A stretch of DNA of 64,000 nucleotides from Candidatus Diapherotrites archaeon LH_S9 (lineage in GTDB: Archaea; B1Sed10-29; WALL01; JAGXON01), in the NCBI GenBank assembly GCA_023659865.1, contig JAGXON010000004.1, positions 1 through 64,000 of the forward strand, read 5' to 3'. The position numbers and the translations under genes are program-made. A model generated the notes under the pieces. It was not told where the DNA came from. It was given only the letters and a program-made list of their open reading frames with translations, and made no database searches. Position 1 is the stretch's first letter; the number at the start of each line of letters is the position of its first letter. This document shows, piece after piece, positions 29,364 through 39,272 of this stretch.

Positions 29364-31079
29364 ATGTGTGGCATAATAGGATACAAAGGAACTGAAAATG
29401 CTCCAGAAGTAATTTTCAACGGGCTGAAAAGACTAGAGTACAGAGGGTACGACTCATGGGGGATGGCCACAGCCAATGGATCAGGCCTGGATATAGTGAA
29501 GCAAGAAGGAGAACTGGAACCAAGTAAAACAACTGAAGAAAGTAATATTGGCATAGGTCACAACAGATGGGCGACACACGGAAAAGTTTCCAAGACGAAC
29601 GCTCATCCACACGTTTCTTGCGATAATCGGTTTGCAGTAGTCCATAACGGCATAATCGAGAACTGGAAGGAGCTCAAAGAAGAGCTGAACGGCCACGAAT
29701 ACGTTTCTGGAACCGATTCAGAAGTAATAGTTCACTTCATCGAGGAAAAAACAGGTACTGAAACTGTTGAAGAAGCTATAAGAGACTTCCTGAACTCAGC
29801 CAAAGGAAGTTTTGCGGTCGGGCTCTTGGACTCGAAAGAAAAAAATCTTTTTGCGTTCAAAAGAGGTTCTCCACTAGCCTTAGGGGTCGATGGAGAAGGA
29901 ATTTTTTTCGGATCCGACATATACGCGTTTTCAGGGTACACTAACGAATCACTTTTTCTGGAGGACAATGAATACGTTGTCATAGAAAACGGAGGATTTG
30001 TTCTAAAAGACGTTTCAGGAAAGAGGATACAAAGAAAAACCAGGAAATTCGAGTGGAAAGAAGAAGAAATAGATCAAAAAGAATTTGACCACCACATGAT
30101 AAAAGAAATCAAGTCGATACCTAGAACAATCCAAAAACTGAGAACATCTCTGCATTCAGAACAGCGTGAAAGTTTGAAAGAACTAAAAAACCTGATTCAG
30201 GAACATGAAAAAGTCATATTCACCGCATCCGGAACAAGCTACCACGCATCGCTCCTTGGAGTGTTCTTACTTCAAAAAGCAGGCGTAGAGGCTCAGACAC
30301 TGATTGCCTCAGAATTTGAGAACTATGAAAGAGCTGACGAAAACACTCTTGTCGTAGCTGTCTCTCAATCCGGAGAAACAAAAGACGTTCTCGATGCAAT
30401 AGAACACTCCAAGGGGAAAGGAGCAACAATAGCTTCTATTGTCAACGTCCCGCACTCTTCTATAGAAAGAAAGTCCACGGTTTCAGTTAGAGTAAAAGCA
30501 GGACAAGAAATCTGTGTCGCAGCAACCAAAACATTCGCGAATCAGGTAGCATTATTCCTAGAACTCGCTAGAGAAACAGGAATCGATCTCAAGACCAGTG
30601 AACTCGCGGAAAAAATCTCTGAAACTATTGAAAAAAACGAGGGAAAAGCAAAGAAACTAGCAAAAGAACTTAAAGACAAGAAAGACATTTACATAATTGG
30701 AAGAGGACCAGCTTACCCTGTAGCCAGAGAAATAGCCTTGAAACTAAAAGAAATCGCTTACATTCATGCAGAGGGAATGATGGGAGGCGAATTAAAGCAC
30801 GGGACACTAGCGCTCATAGAAGAAGGAACACCCGTAATTTCTTTGATCCCTGAAAACAGTTCAGAAATCGAGTCAAACGTAAAAGAAGTCGAGGCCAGAG
30901 GCGCAAATTCCATCCGAATCGCAAGTTCGGGCGACTTCGAAGTACCGGAATGCACTCCAGAAGAATTCACTTTCCTTGCAACAGTGATTGGGTTCCTTTT
31001 AACGTACTACACTGCAAAAGAAAAAGGTTTACCGGTCGACAAGCCCAGGAACCTTGCAAAATCAGTTACCGTTCGATGA
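29364..31079 (+). CDS. glmS: glutamine--fructose-6-phosphate aminotransferase
   Basis: MCGIIGYKGTENAPEVIFNGLKRLEYRGYDS; GTSYHASLLG; KHGTLALIEEGTPVI; C-terminal KPRNLAKSVTV. Confidence 0.97.
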   Translation: MCGIIGYKGTENAPEVIFNGLKRLEYRGYDSWGMATANGSGLDIVKQEGELEPSKTTEESNIGIGHNRWATHGKVSKTNAHPHVSCDNRFAVVHNGIIENWKELKEELNGHEYVSGTDSEVIVHFIEEKTGTETVEEAIRDFLNSAKGSFAVGLLDSKEKNLFAFKRGSPLALGVDGEGIFFGSDIYAFSGYTNESLFLEDNEYVVIENGGFVLKDVSGKRIQRKTRKFEWKEEEIDQKEFDHHMIKEIKSIPRTIQKLRTSLHSEQRESLKELKNLIQEHEKVIFTASGTSYHASLLGVFLLQKAGVEAQTLIASEFENYERADENTLVVAVSQSGETKDVLDAIEHSKGKGATIASIVNVPHSSIERKSTVSVRVKAGQEICVAATKTFANQVALFLELARETGIDLKTSELAEKISETIEKNEGKAKKLAKELKDKKDIYIIGRGPAYPVAREIALKLKEIAYIHAEGMMGGELKHGTLALIEEGTPVISLIPENSSEIESNVKEVEARGANSIRIASSGDFEVPECTPEEFTFLATVIGFLLTYYTAKEKGLPVDKPRNLAKSVTVR

Positions 31080-32141
31080 ACCTTCAGCCATGAAGTTAGA
31101 GAGTTTCTTCAACGCTTTTTTCTTTTCTTTTCTCCCGATTTCAGCTTGCTTAACTGTTTCCTGCATAGTTTTTATTGTCTGTCCATAAACTTCTTCGTCT
31201 ACAGGATGAGGATGACCGTCTTTCCCGCCGTGAGCAAAAGAGTAAGTTGCCGGGTCATCAAAACTTGGTTTCTCGTTGTACACAAGATCAGAAACCAGTG
31301 CCAGGGCTCTCAAACTTTTTTTACCCAACCCCTCCACTTCAACTAACTCTTGATAGTCCTTTGGCTGAAGTTCCTCAGCTTTCTTCAAAGCCTTTTTCAC
31401 CTGCGGACTGATTTTAACGTCGTGATGAGCTGGCATTCCACTCAAACTCGTCTGTCCTTTCGGCCGGAAGTACTTCTGAATGTTTTTACCATCTTGCACC
31501 AGATCCACGCTGATGTCCCGGACTTTACTGCTTTCTCTCGCAGTTAAGTCAAGAGCTTCTCCTTTCTTTTCCGCGCAGATACCGGTGTGCGGTTCCTCAA
31601 TCAGCTCGTCTGTTGAAAACCAGTGGTATCGCCTGGCCCATTTTTCTTTCATCCCCTGCTGGATAACGCACCAGTCCCCTTTTTCCGTGAACAGAAAAGA
31701 GTGATGGTAAAGGCTGTGACCGTCCTGTACGCAGTTCGAGTCGACTTTAGCGCTTGTACGGCTTCTTTGCTCTAGTGCATCAGCTCTAGATGGTTTCACA
31801 TCAAGCAAGTCCGCATTCTTCTTTATTTCTTCCGGAGCCTTTTTCGAGGTTTTCCCTTTCCCACCGCATACGGCTATTCCTGTTTCTTCTGGATCTATGG
31901 CTTCTTTGAGCACGCCGCAGGTTACTGTGGTGACTCCTGAGCTATGCCAGTCGAAGCCTAGAACAGAGGAAAAAGACTGGAACCAGATTGGGTTGCTTAA
32001 ACGTTTCAGGAGCTCTTTCTCTGAGTTTTCTTCTACTATTACTTGTGTCAGTGGCTTGGCTAGCTTCCGCATTTTTTTGAAAAGCCATTTCGGGCAGTGT
32101 CCTCCGTGCAGAGGAAGGTTCATCGACTTTTTTTTGATCAT
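31062..32141 (-). CDS. DUF763 domain protein
   Basis: MNLPLHGGHCPKWLFKKMRKLAKPL...FWFQSFSSVLGFDWHSSGVTTVTCGVLKEAI...CVQDGHSLYHHSFLFTEKGDWCVIQQGM. Confidence 0.9.
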   Translation of the reverse strand: MIKKKSMNLPLHGGHCPKWLFKKMRKLAKPLTQVIVEENSEKELLKRLSNPIWFQSFSSVLGFDWHSSGVTTVTCGVLKEAIDPEETGIAVCGGKGKTSKKAPEEIKKNADLLDVKPSRADALEQRSRTSAKVDSNCVQDGHSLYHHSFLFTEKGDWCVIQQGMKEKWARRYHWFSTDELIEEPHTGICAEKKGEALDLTARESSKVRDISVDLVQDGKNIQKYFRPKGQTSLSGMPAHHDVKISPQVKKALKKAEELQPKDYQELVEVEGLGKKSLRALALVSDLVYNEKPSFDDPATYSFAHGGKDGHPHPVDEEVYGQTIKTMQETVKQAEIGRKEKKKALKKLSNFMAEGSSNGN

Positions 32142-32226
32142 CTAACAAAGTGTTAACTTCATCTAAATTAAATAGTTTGGCAGTGTTTTTCCGAAGGATT
32201 TTATTTCCTTGTGTTCATAGTTTTGG

Positions 32227-32913
32227 TTGGTGGCTAGGATGAAAGAGAATTTGGATTCGGGTGAAAAAAACCGTTCTCTTAAGGAACATATGGTTTTTTC
32301 AGTTGGTGGCATCAGTGACCGCAGGATTCACAATATCTTGGGAAACTACTTGAGGAGGAACCCGATTTCTCTGAAGGAAGAGATAGAAGGAGGAGAACTA
32401 GGGGTAGGGGTGGAAGAGTATTTCAGTAAGCCTGGTTCTCAGATGTTGGAAGAGAAAGAGGCACACAAGTTTTCTTCAGGATTCAGAAAAGATATTGCCG
32501 AAGGGGTTATGAAAGCCTTGAGGTATGAGAGCGCTCAAGAAGCTGCCGAAGAGTACGGATCTAGGTTTCAGAGGAGAGAAGATCTTTTGCTAGGAGAGGG
32601 CGAAGAGACTGAAGAAGATTTGGAAAAAGAGGTTGAGAAAAAGAAGGTGGTGAATCTTTCCTTTCTTCGGTCGAGTTTACACGACCTTTTTGAGGAAAAG
32701 GGGTATACACTGAACGAAAATGTGGTAAGAAATCATCTAGGGAGAGTAGGATTCAATCTAGGCAAATTCGATCAAGAAGCTTCTCTTCCCGACAAAATTT
32801 CTTTGCCCCGAGCTCACGATTTTCTTGAAGAACTACAGGATACTTTTGGTTTAGAGGACGAGGAGATAGGTAGCGTGAAAAACGAGTTAGACATTCAAGC
32901 AGAAGAAATCTAA
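32227..32913 (+). CDS. hypothetical protein
   Basis: 228-aa ORF, charged, no family recognised. Confidence 0.5.
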   Translation: MVARMKENLDSGEKNRSLKEHMVFSVGGISDRRIHNILGNYLRRNPISLKEEIEGGELGVGVEEYFSKPGSQMLEEKEAHKFSSGFRKDIAEGVMKALRYESAQEAAEEYGSRFQRREDLLLGEGEETEEDLEKEVEKKKVVNLSFLRSSLHDLFEEKGYTLNENVVRNHLGRVGFNLGKFDQEASLPDKISLPRAHDFLEELQDTFGLEDEEIGSVKNELDIQAEEI

Positions 32914-33263
32914 TCCTGGTTGATGTCCTCAATAACTTTCTTCAAGATAACGCTCAAAACTTTCTGCTCCCCAGGATTCAACGCTTTTGTCACATCATTA
33001 ACTTTAAAGAAAACGGTTCCCTCGTTCTTGTTAACCCATATCTTGTTTTGATTTCCTTGGAACTCGTGCACCGTGCTCCAGGAACCAGTTTCATCTTTCA
33101 GAACCCTGAGTATATGGCCTAATTCGACGTCGCTCATTTTTAACTTGGTCCAGTCCCACTCTTCTTCTTTTTTTTTGCCGATGTGGATGTAGGCATCGCT
33201 TTCACTGGTCTGGATCTTCAGGCAGGTGTTCTTCCCGAAAAAAGGCTTGTTGTACATCTTCAA
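32910..33263 (-). CDS. hypothetical protein, possible PC4-like fold
   Basis: 117 aa; beta-rich then helix VTKALNPGEQKVLSVILKKVIEDI; overlaps 33260 gene by 4 nt. Confidence 0.5.
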   Translation of the reverse strand: MKMYNKPFFGKNTCLKIQTSESDAYIHIGKKKEEEWDWTKLKMSDVELGHILRVLKDETGSWSTVHEFQGNQNKIWVNKNEGTVFFKVNDVTKALNPGEQKVLSVILKKVIEDINQD

Positions 33264-33550
33264 TCGTATTCTTTTATCTCTTCGTCCAAAGCTTTCTGAA
33301 GCAAGACGATAGCGTTACCTAGATCTCTTTTGTTCAAACTGTTCGTGTACTTCCAGTTACCGTCATCGTCTCGGTAAGCTCTTTGCAGAACGTAACTGTT
33401 CCACTTGTTACCTTTTTTCTCGTGCTTGAAGACGCTTAAAGTCGTGGTTCCGATATTATACTTTTTTTCAGGCTTTTTTCCTTTCCGTTTTATGTCTTTG
33501 ACTTCTTCTTCGATCTCGATTTCCTCCAATTTTTTTTGTTCATTCATCAT
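33260..33550 (-). CDS. hypothetical protein, possible PC4-like ssDNA-binding fold
   Basis: 96 aa; NSYVLQRAYRDDDGNWKYTNSLNKRDLGNAIVLLQKALDEEI. Confidence 0.5.
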   Translation of the reverse strand: MMNEQKKLEEIEIEEEVKDIKRKGKKPEKKYNIGTTTLSVFKHEKKGNKWNSYVLQRAYRDDDGNWKYTNSLNKRDLGNAIVLLQKALDEEIKEYD

Positions 33551-33597
33551 ATCACGATAATAAACTTTGTGACCTGTTCATAAATAATGGTTTCTTT

Positions 33598-34362
33598 TCA
33601 ACCATCAAAATCCTTCAGCATTCTCTGCTTTCCTTTCAAACCTTTTATCTCGCTCCCAGGATTATGAACCTCGTAATCCATTTCATAGAACTCGAAACCC
33701 TCTTCCTCAAGAAAATCACATGCATTTGGAGTGATTCCTGGCGCGCAAATAATCCCTCGAGTGTTTTTTTCCTTTCTCTTATCAACTTCTTCCACGTAAC
33801 GCTTTAACTGAGTCACTGCATCCAGTCCTGCTTTACGTCTCTTAACTTCGATGACCACGTTATTTCGTTCCTTGTCTCGAGCAAAGACGTCAATTTTTCC
33901 TTTGCTCAAAGGACTCTCGTTCTTTATTGGTCTCAAACCTTTCTCTATGTGCTCCAGGTCCTGCATCAGCAAGTTCGATAATTCTTCCTCGGTTCCGAAC
34001 ATCTTCAACGAGTTATCGTCATCCATGTCGAAACTCTTGGCTTCCTTAACTTCGCTGAACTTTGCTTCAAGAACCTCCTCCGGATTGCGTCTGCTAGCTC
34101 GAACTACTAGTTGATCATCATTTATTTCAGTGGTTATGACGCCGTCAGGCGGCTGGTAATTGATTGCTTTCAAGTTCTTGTTCTGGTGCACTAGGAAGGA
34201 ACCGTCTCCTTTAACGATCACGGCTCGCTCTCCTTCAGCTAGCTTTGAGACTGCTCGGCCAGTGTACTTGACTCTGCAGGTGCCAATAACTATCAGAAAT
34301 TCTTCACTAGAAACAGCTTTGTCCACCGCTTGCTTTGCTTCCTGCAGTTCCATACAGATCAC
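33598..34362 (-). CDS. nucS: endonuclease NucS
   Basis: VIGTCRVKYTGRAVSKLAEGERAVIVKGDGSFLVHQ...GKIDVFARDKERNNVVIEVKRRKAGLDAVTQLKRYVEE. Confidence 0.93.
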   Translation of the reverse strand: MICMELQEAKQAVDKAVSSEEFLIVIGTCRVKYTGRAVSKLAEGERAVIVKGDGSFLVHQNKNLKAINYQPPDGVITTEINDDQLVVRASRRNPEEVLEAKFSEVKEAKSFDMDDDNSLKMFGTEEELSNLLMQDLEHIEKGLRPIKNESPLSKGKIDVFARDKERNNVVIEVKRRKAGLDAVTQLKRYVEEVDKRKEKNTRGIICAPGITPNACDFLEEEGFEFYEMDYEVHNPGSEIKGLKGKQRMLKDFDG

Positions 34363-36476
34363 TAAGTTGTGGTAGTTGTGTTAAAACTATAGCAATTGCC
34401 CGCCGAATTCTTATCTACTGCTAGATTTCCTGCTCTATCCTCTGATTTTACTTCGAAGTAGTACGTTGTCCCAGCTGAAAGTCCGCTTAAACTAATAGAA
34501 TGGCTTTCCACATATGTGTCGTCAAAGGTTGAATTATTCAACGTATCGCAGTTTGTTCCATTTTTTCCATAGTTTACTTCACTCCTGGCACTTTCATTAG
34601 TATCCCAGGTTACATCGGCTGAACTGTTTGTGGTACTACTAGGGGATACCCCCTTTTTGGTTGTTGTGGCGTCTATAGTGAAGCTCTTGCTTTCGTTTCC
34701 TATGTTTCCTGCTGGATCAGTGCATGAGAAGTTTGCAGTATAACTTCCATTGTCCACTGGACTGAATTCCTTATACCAATAACTACTGTTTACACTGTTC
34801 ATGTTCCCGTCAGTGGTGATCCCCCCGTTAATGGAGATGTTCGACTCATACCTGCAGTTGTCCACGGTTTCGTTAGTGGAGACGTTCAACCATACTGTGT
34901 TTTCGGATAGGGGAGAATTGGAGGGCGATTCCACAGTAAGATTTGGAGCAGTGGTGTCTATAGTGAAGCTCTTGCTTTCGTTTCCTATGTTTCCTGCTGG
35001 ATCAGTGCATGAGAAGTTTGCAGTATAATTTCCATTGTCCACTGAACTGAAGTTCTTATACCAATAAGTACTGTTTGTACTGTTCATGTTTCCTTCCTCG
35101 GTAGTGAACTCATACCTGCAGTTGTCCACGGTTTCGTTAGTGGAGACGTTCAACCATACTGTGTCATTGGATAGGAAAGAATTGAGGGGTGATTCCACAG
35201 TAAGGGTTGGAGCAGTGGTATCAGTAGTTTCAACGTCAAAATCCCAGGTTTCGAGATCGCTTGCCAGGCCGTCTTCGTCCTCGCAAATAACGTAAACAGT
35301 GTACTCCGTGTTGTTGGAGAGGCCTGAATGGGATTCCGAGTGACTTGTCTTGTAGTCAGTTGAAACGTCATCCAGGTCATCGTCATCGAAATCAAACTCT
35401 AAGTCATCGTCTTCGTCCACTGCGTATTTGCATACAGCGTCTTCATCTGTCTCAAAACTGATTGTTATAGAGCTGCTATCTACCGTGCCATCTGGTTCCG
35501 TGTCACTTATTTCTGGAGCTGCATTAACCATGGCGCAGGCGTCGGTCACATCTGATTTTCTTTCGTTACTTGTTTTGTCAACTGCTGTCACAACAAAACA
35601 GTATTCCACGCCTTCACTCAAGCTACTTATTGTGCGGCTGGTTGAGCTCTTTGAAGCTACGGATTTTATTGCAGTGAGGCCTATAACGGTGTTCAGTTCG
35701 TTGTCGCTTTTGTATATTTTGTATTTGTCGAAGTCTGAAGCTGTTGACTTGTCCCACGAGAGTTTGATGCTGTCTCCTTCTCCAGTGTTCTCTGCAGTCA
35801 GTCCAGTTATTTTGTTCGGAGGAGTTTCATCTACTTCCGTGTCGATTTCAAGATCTCTTGTTATCTTTTTTTTGTTCCCTGCTTTGTCTACCGCTTTTAT
35901 CCTTATCTCGTAGTCACCGTCTTCCAGATCTTCTAAGGTCGTGGTGAAGGTCTTGTTGTCATCTGTTTCCAGGTCCAGGTATTCACCGCTCAAGCTTGAT
36001 CCAGGGATCTCTATCTCTTCGTTTGAGTTTATTTCTATGTCTATTGTGTTTTTGTTAAAGGTTTTTCCATCTGTTATGTTGATGTCGAGTTCAGACGGTT
36101 CTGAGTCTACAGTGAAAGAAAAGTTTTTTTCCGCTTGATTTTCTACTTTGTCTTCAGCCTTCACGTAAACGCTGTGGTCTCCTTCTTCTAATTCAGTTAA
36201 GCCAGCTGAGAAAGTTTTTTTGTCTGATGAATTTAGTGCAACGGTTTCTCCGTCCACGCTGAAGTTCAGAACAATCACTTTTTCGCTGAATTTTATTGAG
36301 AAGCTCGGTGAACTGTTGTTAATCAGTCCTAATGGTTCTGCTTCAGGTACTTCAAGATATATGTCTTCTTGCGGAGTCACTGTGTCGTTGGTCTTGTTCT
36401 GTTCTTGATTGGATGTTATGCATCCGGCTGAAAGTAGTGTTATAGCTATTAGTAGTACGGGAACGAATTTTTTCAT
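34362..36476 (-). CDS. surface lipoprotein with tandem Ig-like and FN3-like domains
   Basis: Lipobox LLSAGC; Ig-like VESP...NETVDNCRYE...FSCTDPAGNIGNESKSFTID repeats; FN3-like IKLSWDKSTASDFDKYKIYKSD. Confidence 0.8.
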   Translation of the reverse strand: MKKFVPVLLIAITLLSAGCITSNQEQNKTNDTVTPQEDIYLEVPEAEPLGLINNSSPSFSIKFSEKVIVLNFSVDGETVALNSSDKKTFSAGLTELEEGDHSVYVKAEDKVENQAEKNFSFTVDSEPSELDINITDGKTFNKNTIDIEINSNEEIEIPGSSLSGEYLDLETDDNKTFTTTLEDLEDGDYEIRIKAVDKAGNKKKITRDLEIDTEVDETPPNKITGLTAENTGEGDSIKLSWDKSTASDFDKYKIYKSDNELNTVIGLTAIKSVASKSSTSRTISSLSEGVEYCFVVTAVDKTSNERKSDVTDACAMVNAAPEISDTEPDGTVDSSSITISFETDEDAVCKYAVDEDDDLEFDFDDDDLDDVSTDYKTSHSESHSGLSNNTEYTVYVICEDEDGLASDLETWDFDVETTDTTAPTLTVESPLNSFLSNDTVWLNVSTNETVDNCRYEFTTEEGNMNSTNSTYWYKNFSSVDNGNYTANFSCTDPAGNIGNESKSFTIDTTAPNLTVESPSNSPLSENTVWLNVSTNETVDNCRYESNISINGGITTDGNMNSVNSSYWYKEFSPVDNGSYTANFSCTDPAGNIGNESKSFTIDATTTKKGVSPSSTTNSSADVTWDTNESARSEVNYGKNGTNCDTLNNSTFDDTYVESHSISLSGLSAGTTYYFEVKSEDRAGNLAVDKNSAGNCYSFNTTTTT
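34671..34950. repeat. intragenic direct repeat unit (offset about 285 bp)
   Basis: gtctatagtgaagctcttgctttcgtttcctatgtttcctgctggatcagtgcatgagaagtttgcagtata recurs at 34956..; encodes tandem Ig-like domains. Confidence 0.8.
34956..35236. repeat. intragenic direct repeat unit, second copy
   Basis: See 34671..34950; same gene and frame. Confidence 0.8.
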
Positions 36477-36510
36477 GTTTTGTTTTTGGTTGAAAGATCA
36501 ATAAAAAGTT

Positions 36511-38025
36511 TTAGACTAGCCGCTTCACGATGTTCGCGAATGCTGGTCGAGTTATTGTCACTCCTACCGTGACTCCGAGTGCAGTTGTTATCGCGAATCC
36601 TTTGAGCATTCCTAGGCCCATAGTCATCAGCGGAAGCATGGTAGCTATAGTGGTTATTCCTGCTGCTAGAACGATTCCGAACGCTTTTTTGATTCTTTCC
36701 AGTAAGCTTTCTGCTTCTTCTTCTGTTTTTCTGAGTGCTCCGTCAGTTACAATGATTTGCTGGTCTATTCCTGTTCCTAGTACTGCGATTATTCCTGCTA
36801 TTGCCGGGAGATCTATTTCCCAGTGAATCAGTGAGGCTACTCCAAGGACGAGTATGACTTCACAGAGGTTGGTCCCAAGCATTGCGAGTGTTATCTTTGG
36901 TTTCCTGTACCTGGCGAAAACTATTAATGAAACAACTACTAATGCTAGCACGCCCATCAGTAGAGCGCTGTTTATGAAGTTTTCTCCGAGCGTGGCAGAG
37001 ATTGTGTTCGTGCTAGCGATTTCTGTTGACACAGGTAGTCTTCCTGATCTGAGTATGACAACCATCGAGTTCATTTCGTTCTGAGCTTCCTTGAAGTTTG
37101 GTGCACCGCCTGTAATAACTGCTTGTCTTATGGTTTCTCCGCTTGTGACTCCTGGCGTTAGCGAGAGAACTGACTTAAGCCCTAGTGCGCTCCAGCTCCA
37201 GTAATCTTCTGTTTTCAGGGCTTCTGTTACTGAAGCGTTTTCGGGGATCGTGTAATTGTTATTTTCAGGCACTACGACTTTTTCTGATGTTTCTAGAAGT
37301 GTTTTGTTGAAGGTGTCTGAAACGACTATGTTTGTTTTTGAGTTTTTTTCCAGTTCTTCGAAGCTTATTTGTCTGCTGTTTGGGCTGGCAGGGTCCACAT
37401 GCATTGTTTCTTCTTCTTCCGCGATTTTTTCTGGGAGTAGGATAGTTGCGTTTCTCGGGCGGTCGATGAACATGTAGATCATGTCGCATTCTGTTACTCC
37501 TCCTTCTTTCTTGCATCTTCCTTCAGCTTCTTCAGCAAATTTTTGTGCTCCGTCTTTTGAGATCTTGAACGGGACTTTCCATTGCTGGGTTGAGGACAAG
37601 TAACCGTACCCTTTTTGCGGGTTAGTGATTATTTGATCCAGGTCATCAGATTCAAGCACTGTGGTTCCGTCTATCGAGGCTTCGAACCGTCCTTGTTTTG
37701 ACAAAATGTTTTTTATCGAGTCCACGTCCTGTTCTTCTTTTGAAGAAACTTCCACGAGTATGTGCTGGTTACCTCTTCCCTTCACCGAGATGTCTTTAAG
37801 TCCAAAACTGTTTAATCGGTTTTGAAGTATTGTGGTCATGGTGCTCATCTTGTTCTCTCCAACTGATTCTTCTAGCCGGATTGTTATGAGCGAACCGCCT
37901 TTCAAGTCCATTCCGTAGTCCAATCCGATGGTGAAAAGTGGAACTATTCCTACGACTATAACTGCTGTGATGAGCAGTAGTATTCTCCAGTCTTTAGTCC
38001 ATTTTTTCATTTTCTTTCCACCCAC
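36511..38025 (-). CDS. secD: preprotein translocase subunit SecD
   Basis: GLDYGMDLKGGSLITIRLEE; GIDQQIIVTDGALR; six-TM C-terminal block. Confidence 0.92.
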   Translation of the reverse strand: MGGKKMKKWTKDWRILLLITAVIVVGIVPLFTIGLDYGMDLKGGSLITIRLEESVGENKMSTMTTILQNRLNSFGLKDISVKGRGNQHILVEVSSKEEQDVDSIKNILSKQGRFEASIDGTTVLESDDLDQIITNPQKGYGYLSSTQQWKVPFKISKDGAQKFAEEAEGRCKKEGGVTECDMIYMFIDRPRNATILLPEKIAEEEETMHVDPASPNSRQISFEELEKNSKTNIVVSDTFNKTLLETSEKVVVPENNNYTIPENASVTEALKTEDYWSWSALGLKSVLSLTPGVTSGETIRQAVITGGAPNFKEAQNEMNSMVVILRSGRLPVSTEIASTNTISATLGENFINSALLMGVLALVVVSLIVFARYRKPKITLAMLGTNLCEVILVLGVASLIHWEIDLPAIAGIIAVLGTGIDQQIIVTDGALRKTEEEAESLLERIKKAFGIVLAAGITTIATMLPLMTMGLGMLKGFAITTALGVTVGVTITRPAFANIVKRLV

Positions 38026-38969
38026 GCCTTCAGTATTACTGCGTTCATTAACCAGGTTGCTATCAGGTCACCGATTAATCCTATGAACAGCACTAAACCA
38101 ATTTGGAAGATCGTGTTTATTTGAGCGAAGTAAGACACGAGAGTGATTACCGATACAACGCCTAGAGTGGTTCCGGCCATTGTTAAACCTGTTTTCATTG
38201 CATCCAGTAGCTTTTTACTGGTTTCTCCAGTTCTTTCGAGCACGTTACTGGTGAGCATTATGTCTGTGTCTACAGAGTAACCGATAAGCAGTAGTAATGC
38301 TGCGATCGTGGGCATGGTTAAGTGAATTCCGAATGTGCTCATGACTCCTATTGTGAAAAGTATGTCAAATATTGCTGCGCCTATGACGTAGGATGAAGGA
38401 GCTATTTGCCTGAATTTTATGAACACGATTGCTGCCATGAACAAGAACCCGACAATGAGTGCTCTTATCGAAGTGTCCCAGAACAATTTACTTAGTTCTG
38501 CTCCTACGTGTTTAAGGCTTATTTCTTCTTTGTTCACGCCTAGCACGGTTGTTAAGTCTTCTCTTAAGTTGCTGTAAAAGTTGTTTTCTGCTGCTTCAAC
38601 TACTTGAGAGGCTTCTCCAGTTTTGTTTGTGTACTTGCTGGCGATTTGTTTTGCTTGAGCCGGATCTGAATCTACTATCTCTTTTGCTTTTGCTATGTCT
38701 TCCTGGTCTTTGAACTCTATTATAACTCCTTTTTCTTCAGAAACAGGGTTTTTGGTTAGCCTGACCGAGCTTTCCTTTATTCCTTTTGTTCCAAGGAAAT
38801 TTTGGATATCTCCAATCGTTTTGTCGGTGTTCATCGGAGCTATTATGCTTGCTCCGCCGGTAAGGTCAATACCTCGCGGTAGTTGCGGAGCCATCAATGC
38901 GCTGACTATCGCTAGGATAATTGGAATGAGTAAATAGTACTTGTATTTTTCGTTTTCATATATGTTCAA
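38007..38969 (-). CDS. secF: preprotein translocase subunit SecF
   Basis: GIDLTGGASI; GYSVDTDIMLTSNVLER; adjacent to secD. Confidence 0.92.
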   Translation of the reverse strand: MNIYENEKYKYYLLIPIILAIVSALMAPQLPRGIDLTGGASIIAPMNTDKTIGDIQNFLGTKGIKESSVRLTKNPVSEEKGVIIEFKDQEDIAKAKEIVDSDPAQAKQIASKYTNKTGEASQVVEAAENNFYSNLREDLTTVLGVNKEEISLKHVGAELSKLFWDTSIRALIVGFLFMAAIVFIKFRQIAPSSYVIGAAIFDILFTIGVMSTFGIHLTMPTIAALLLLIGYSVDTDIMLTSNVLERTGETSKKLLDAMKTGLTMAGTTLGVVSVITLVSYFAQINTIFQIGLVLFIGLIGDLIATWLMNAVILKAWVERK

Positions 38970-39032
38970 AGTAATTCACCGTAGAACATAGCATAAGCTG
39001 AGCTTGATGAGGTCGTTAATGTGTTCTCTTTT

Positions 39033-39194
39033 CTACCTTCTACCTACTGTTAGTCTAGTTTGGTTCCTTGCTGTTTTTCTTCTTGCGTTACGCGTCCTAT
39101 TCCTCACCTGGGTTCTTTTGTTCTTACTTCTTTTTTTGATTGCTTTCTTCCCTTTTTTTGGCGTTTTGTAGGTTCTTTTGGTTAGTTTTGGCAT
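39033..39194 (-). CDS. 53-aa very basic protein (not in supplied ORF list)
   Basis: Hand translation MPKLTKRTYKTPKKGKKAIKKRSKNKRTQVRNRTRNARRKTARNQTRLTVGRR*; RBS-like gagg and TATA-like actatttaaagtt upstream. Confidence 0.65.
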   Translation of the reverse strand: MPKLTKRTYKTPKKGKKAIKKRSKNKRTQVRNRTRNARRKTARNQTRLTVGRR

Positions 39195-39272
39195 ATTTTG
39201 TTCCTCTTTAACTAAGTAATTAAAACTTTAAATAGTTTAACCTCATTTTATTATTAAGTCTTTTGGGGAGAG

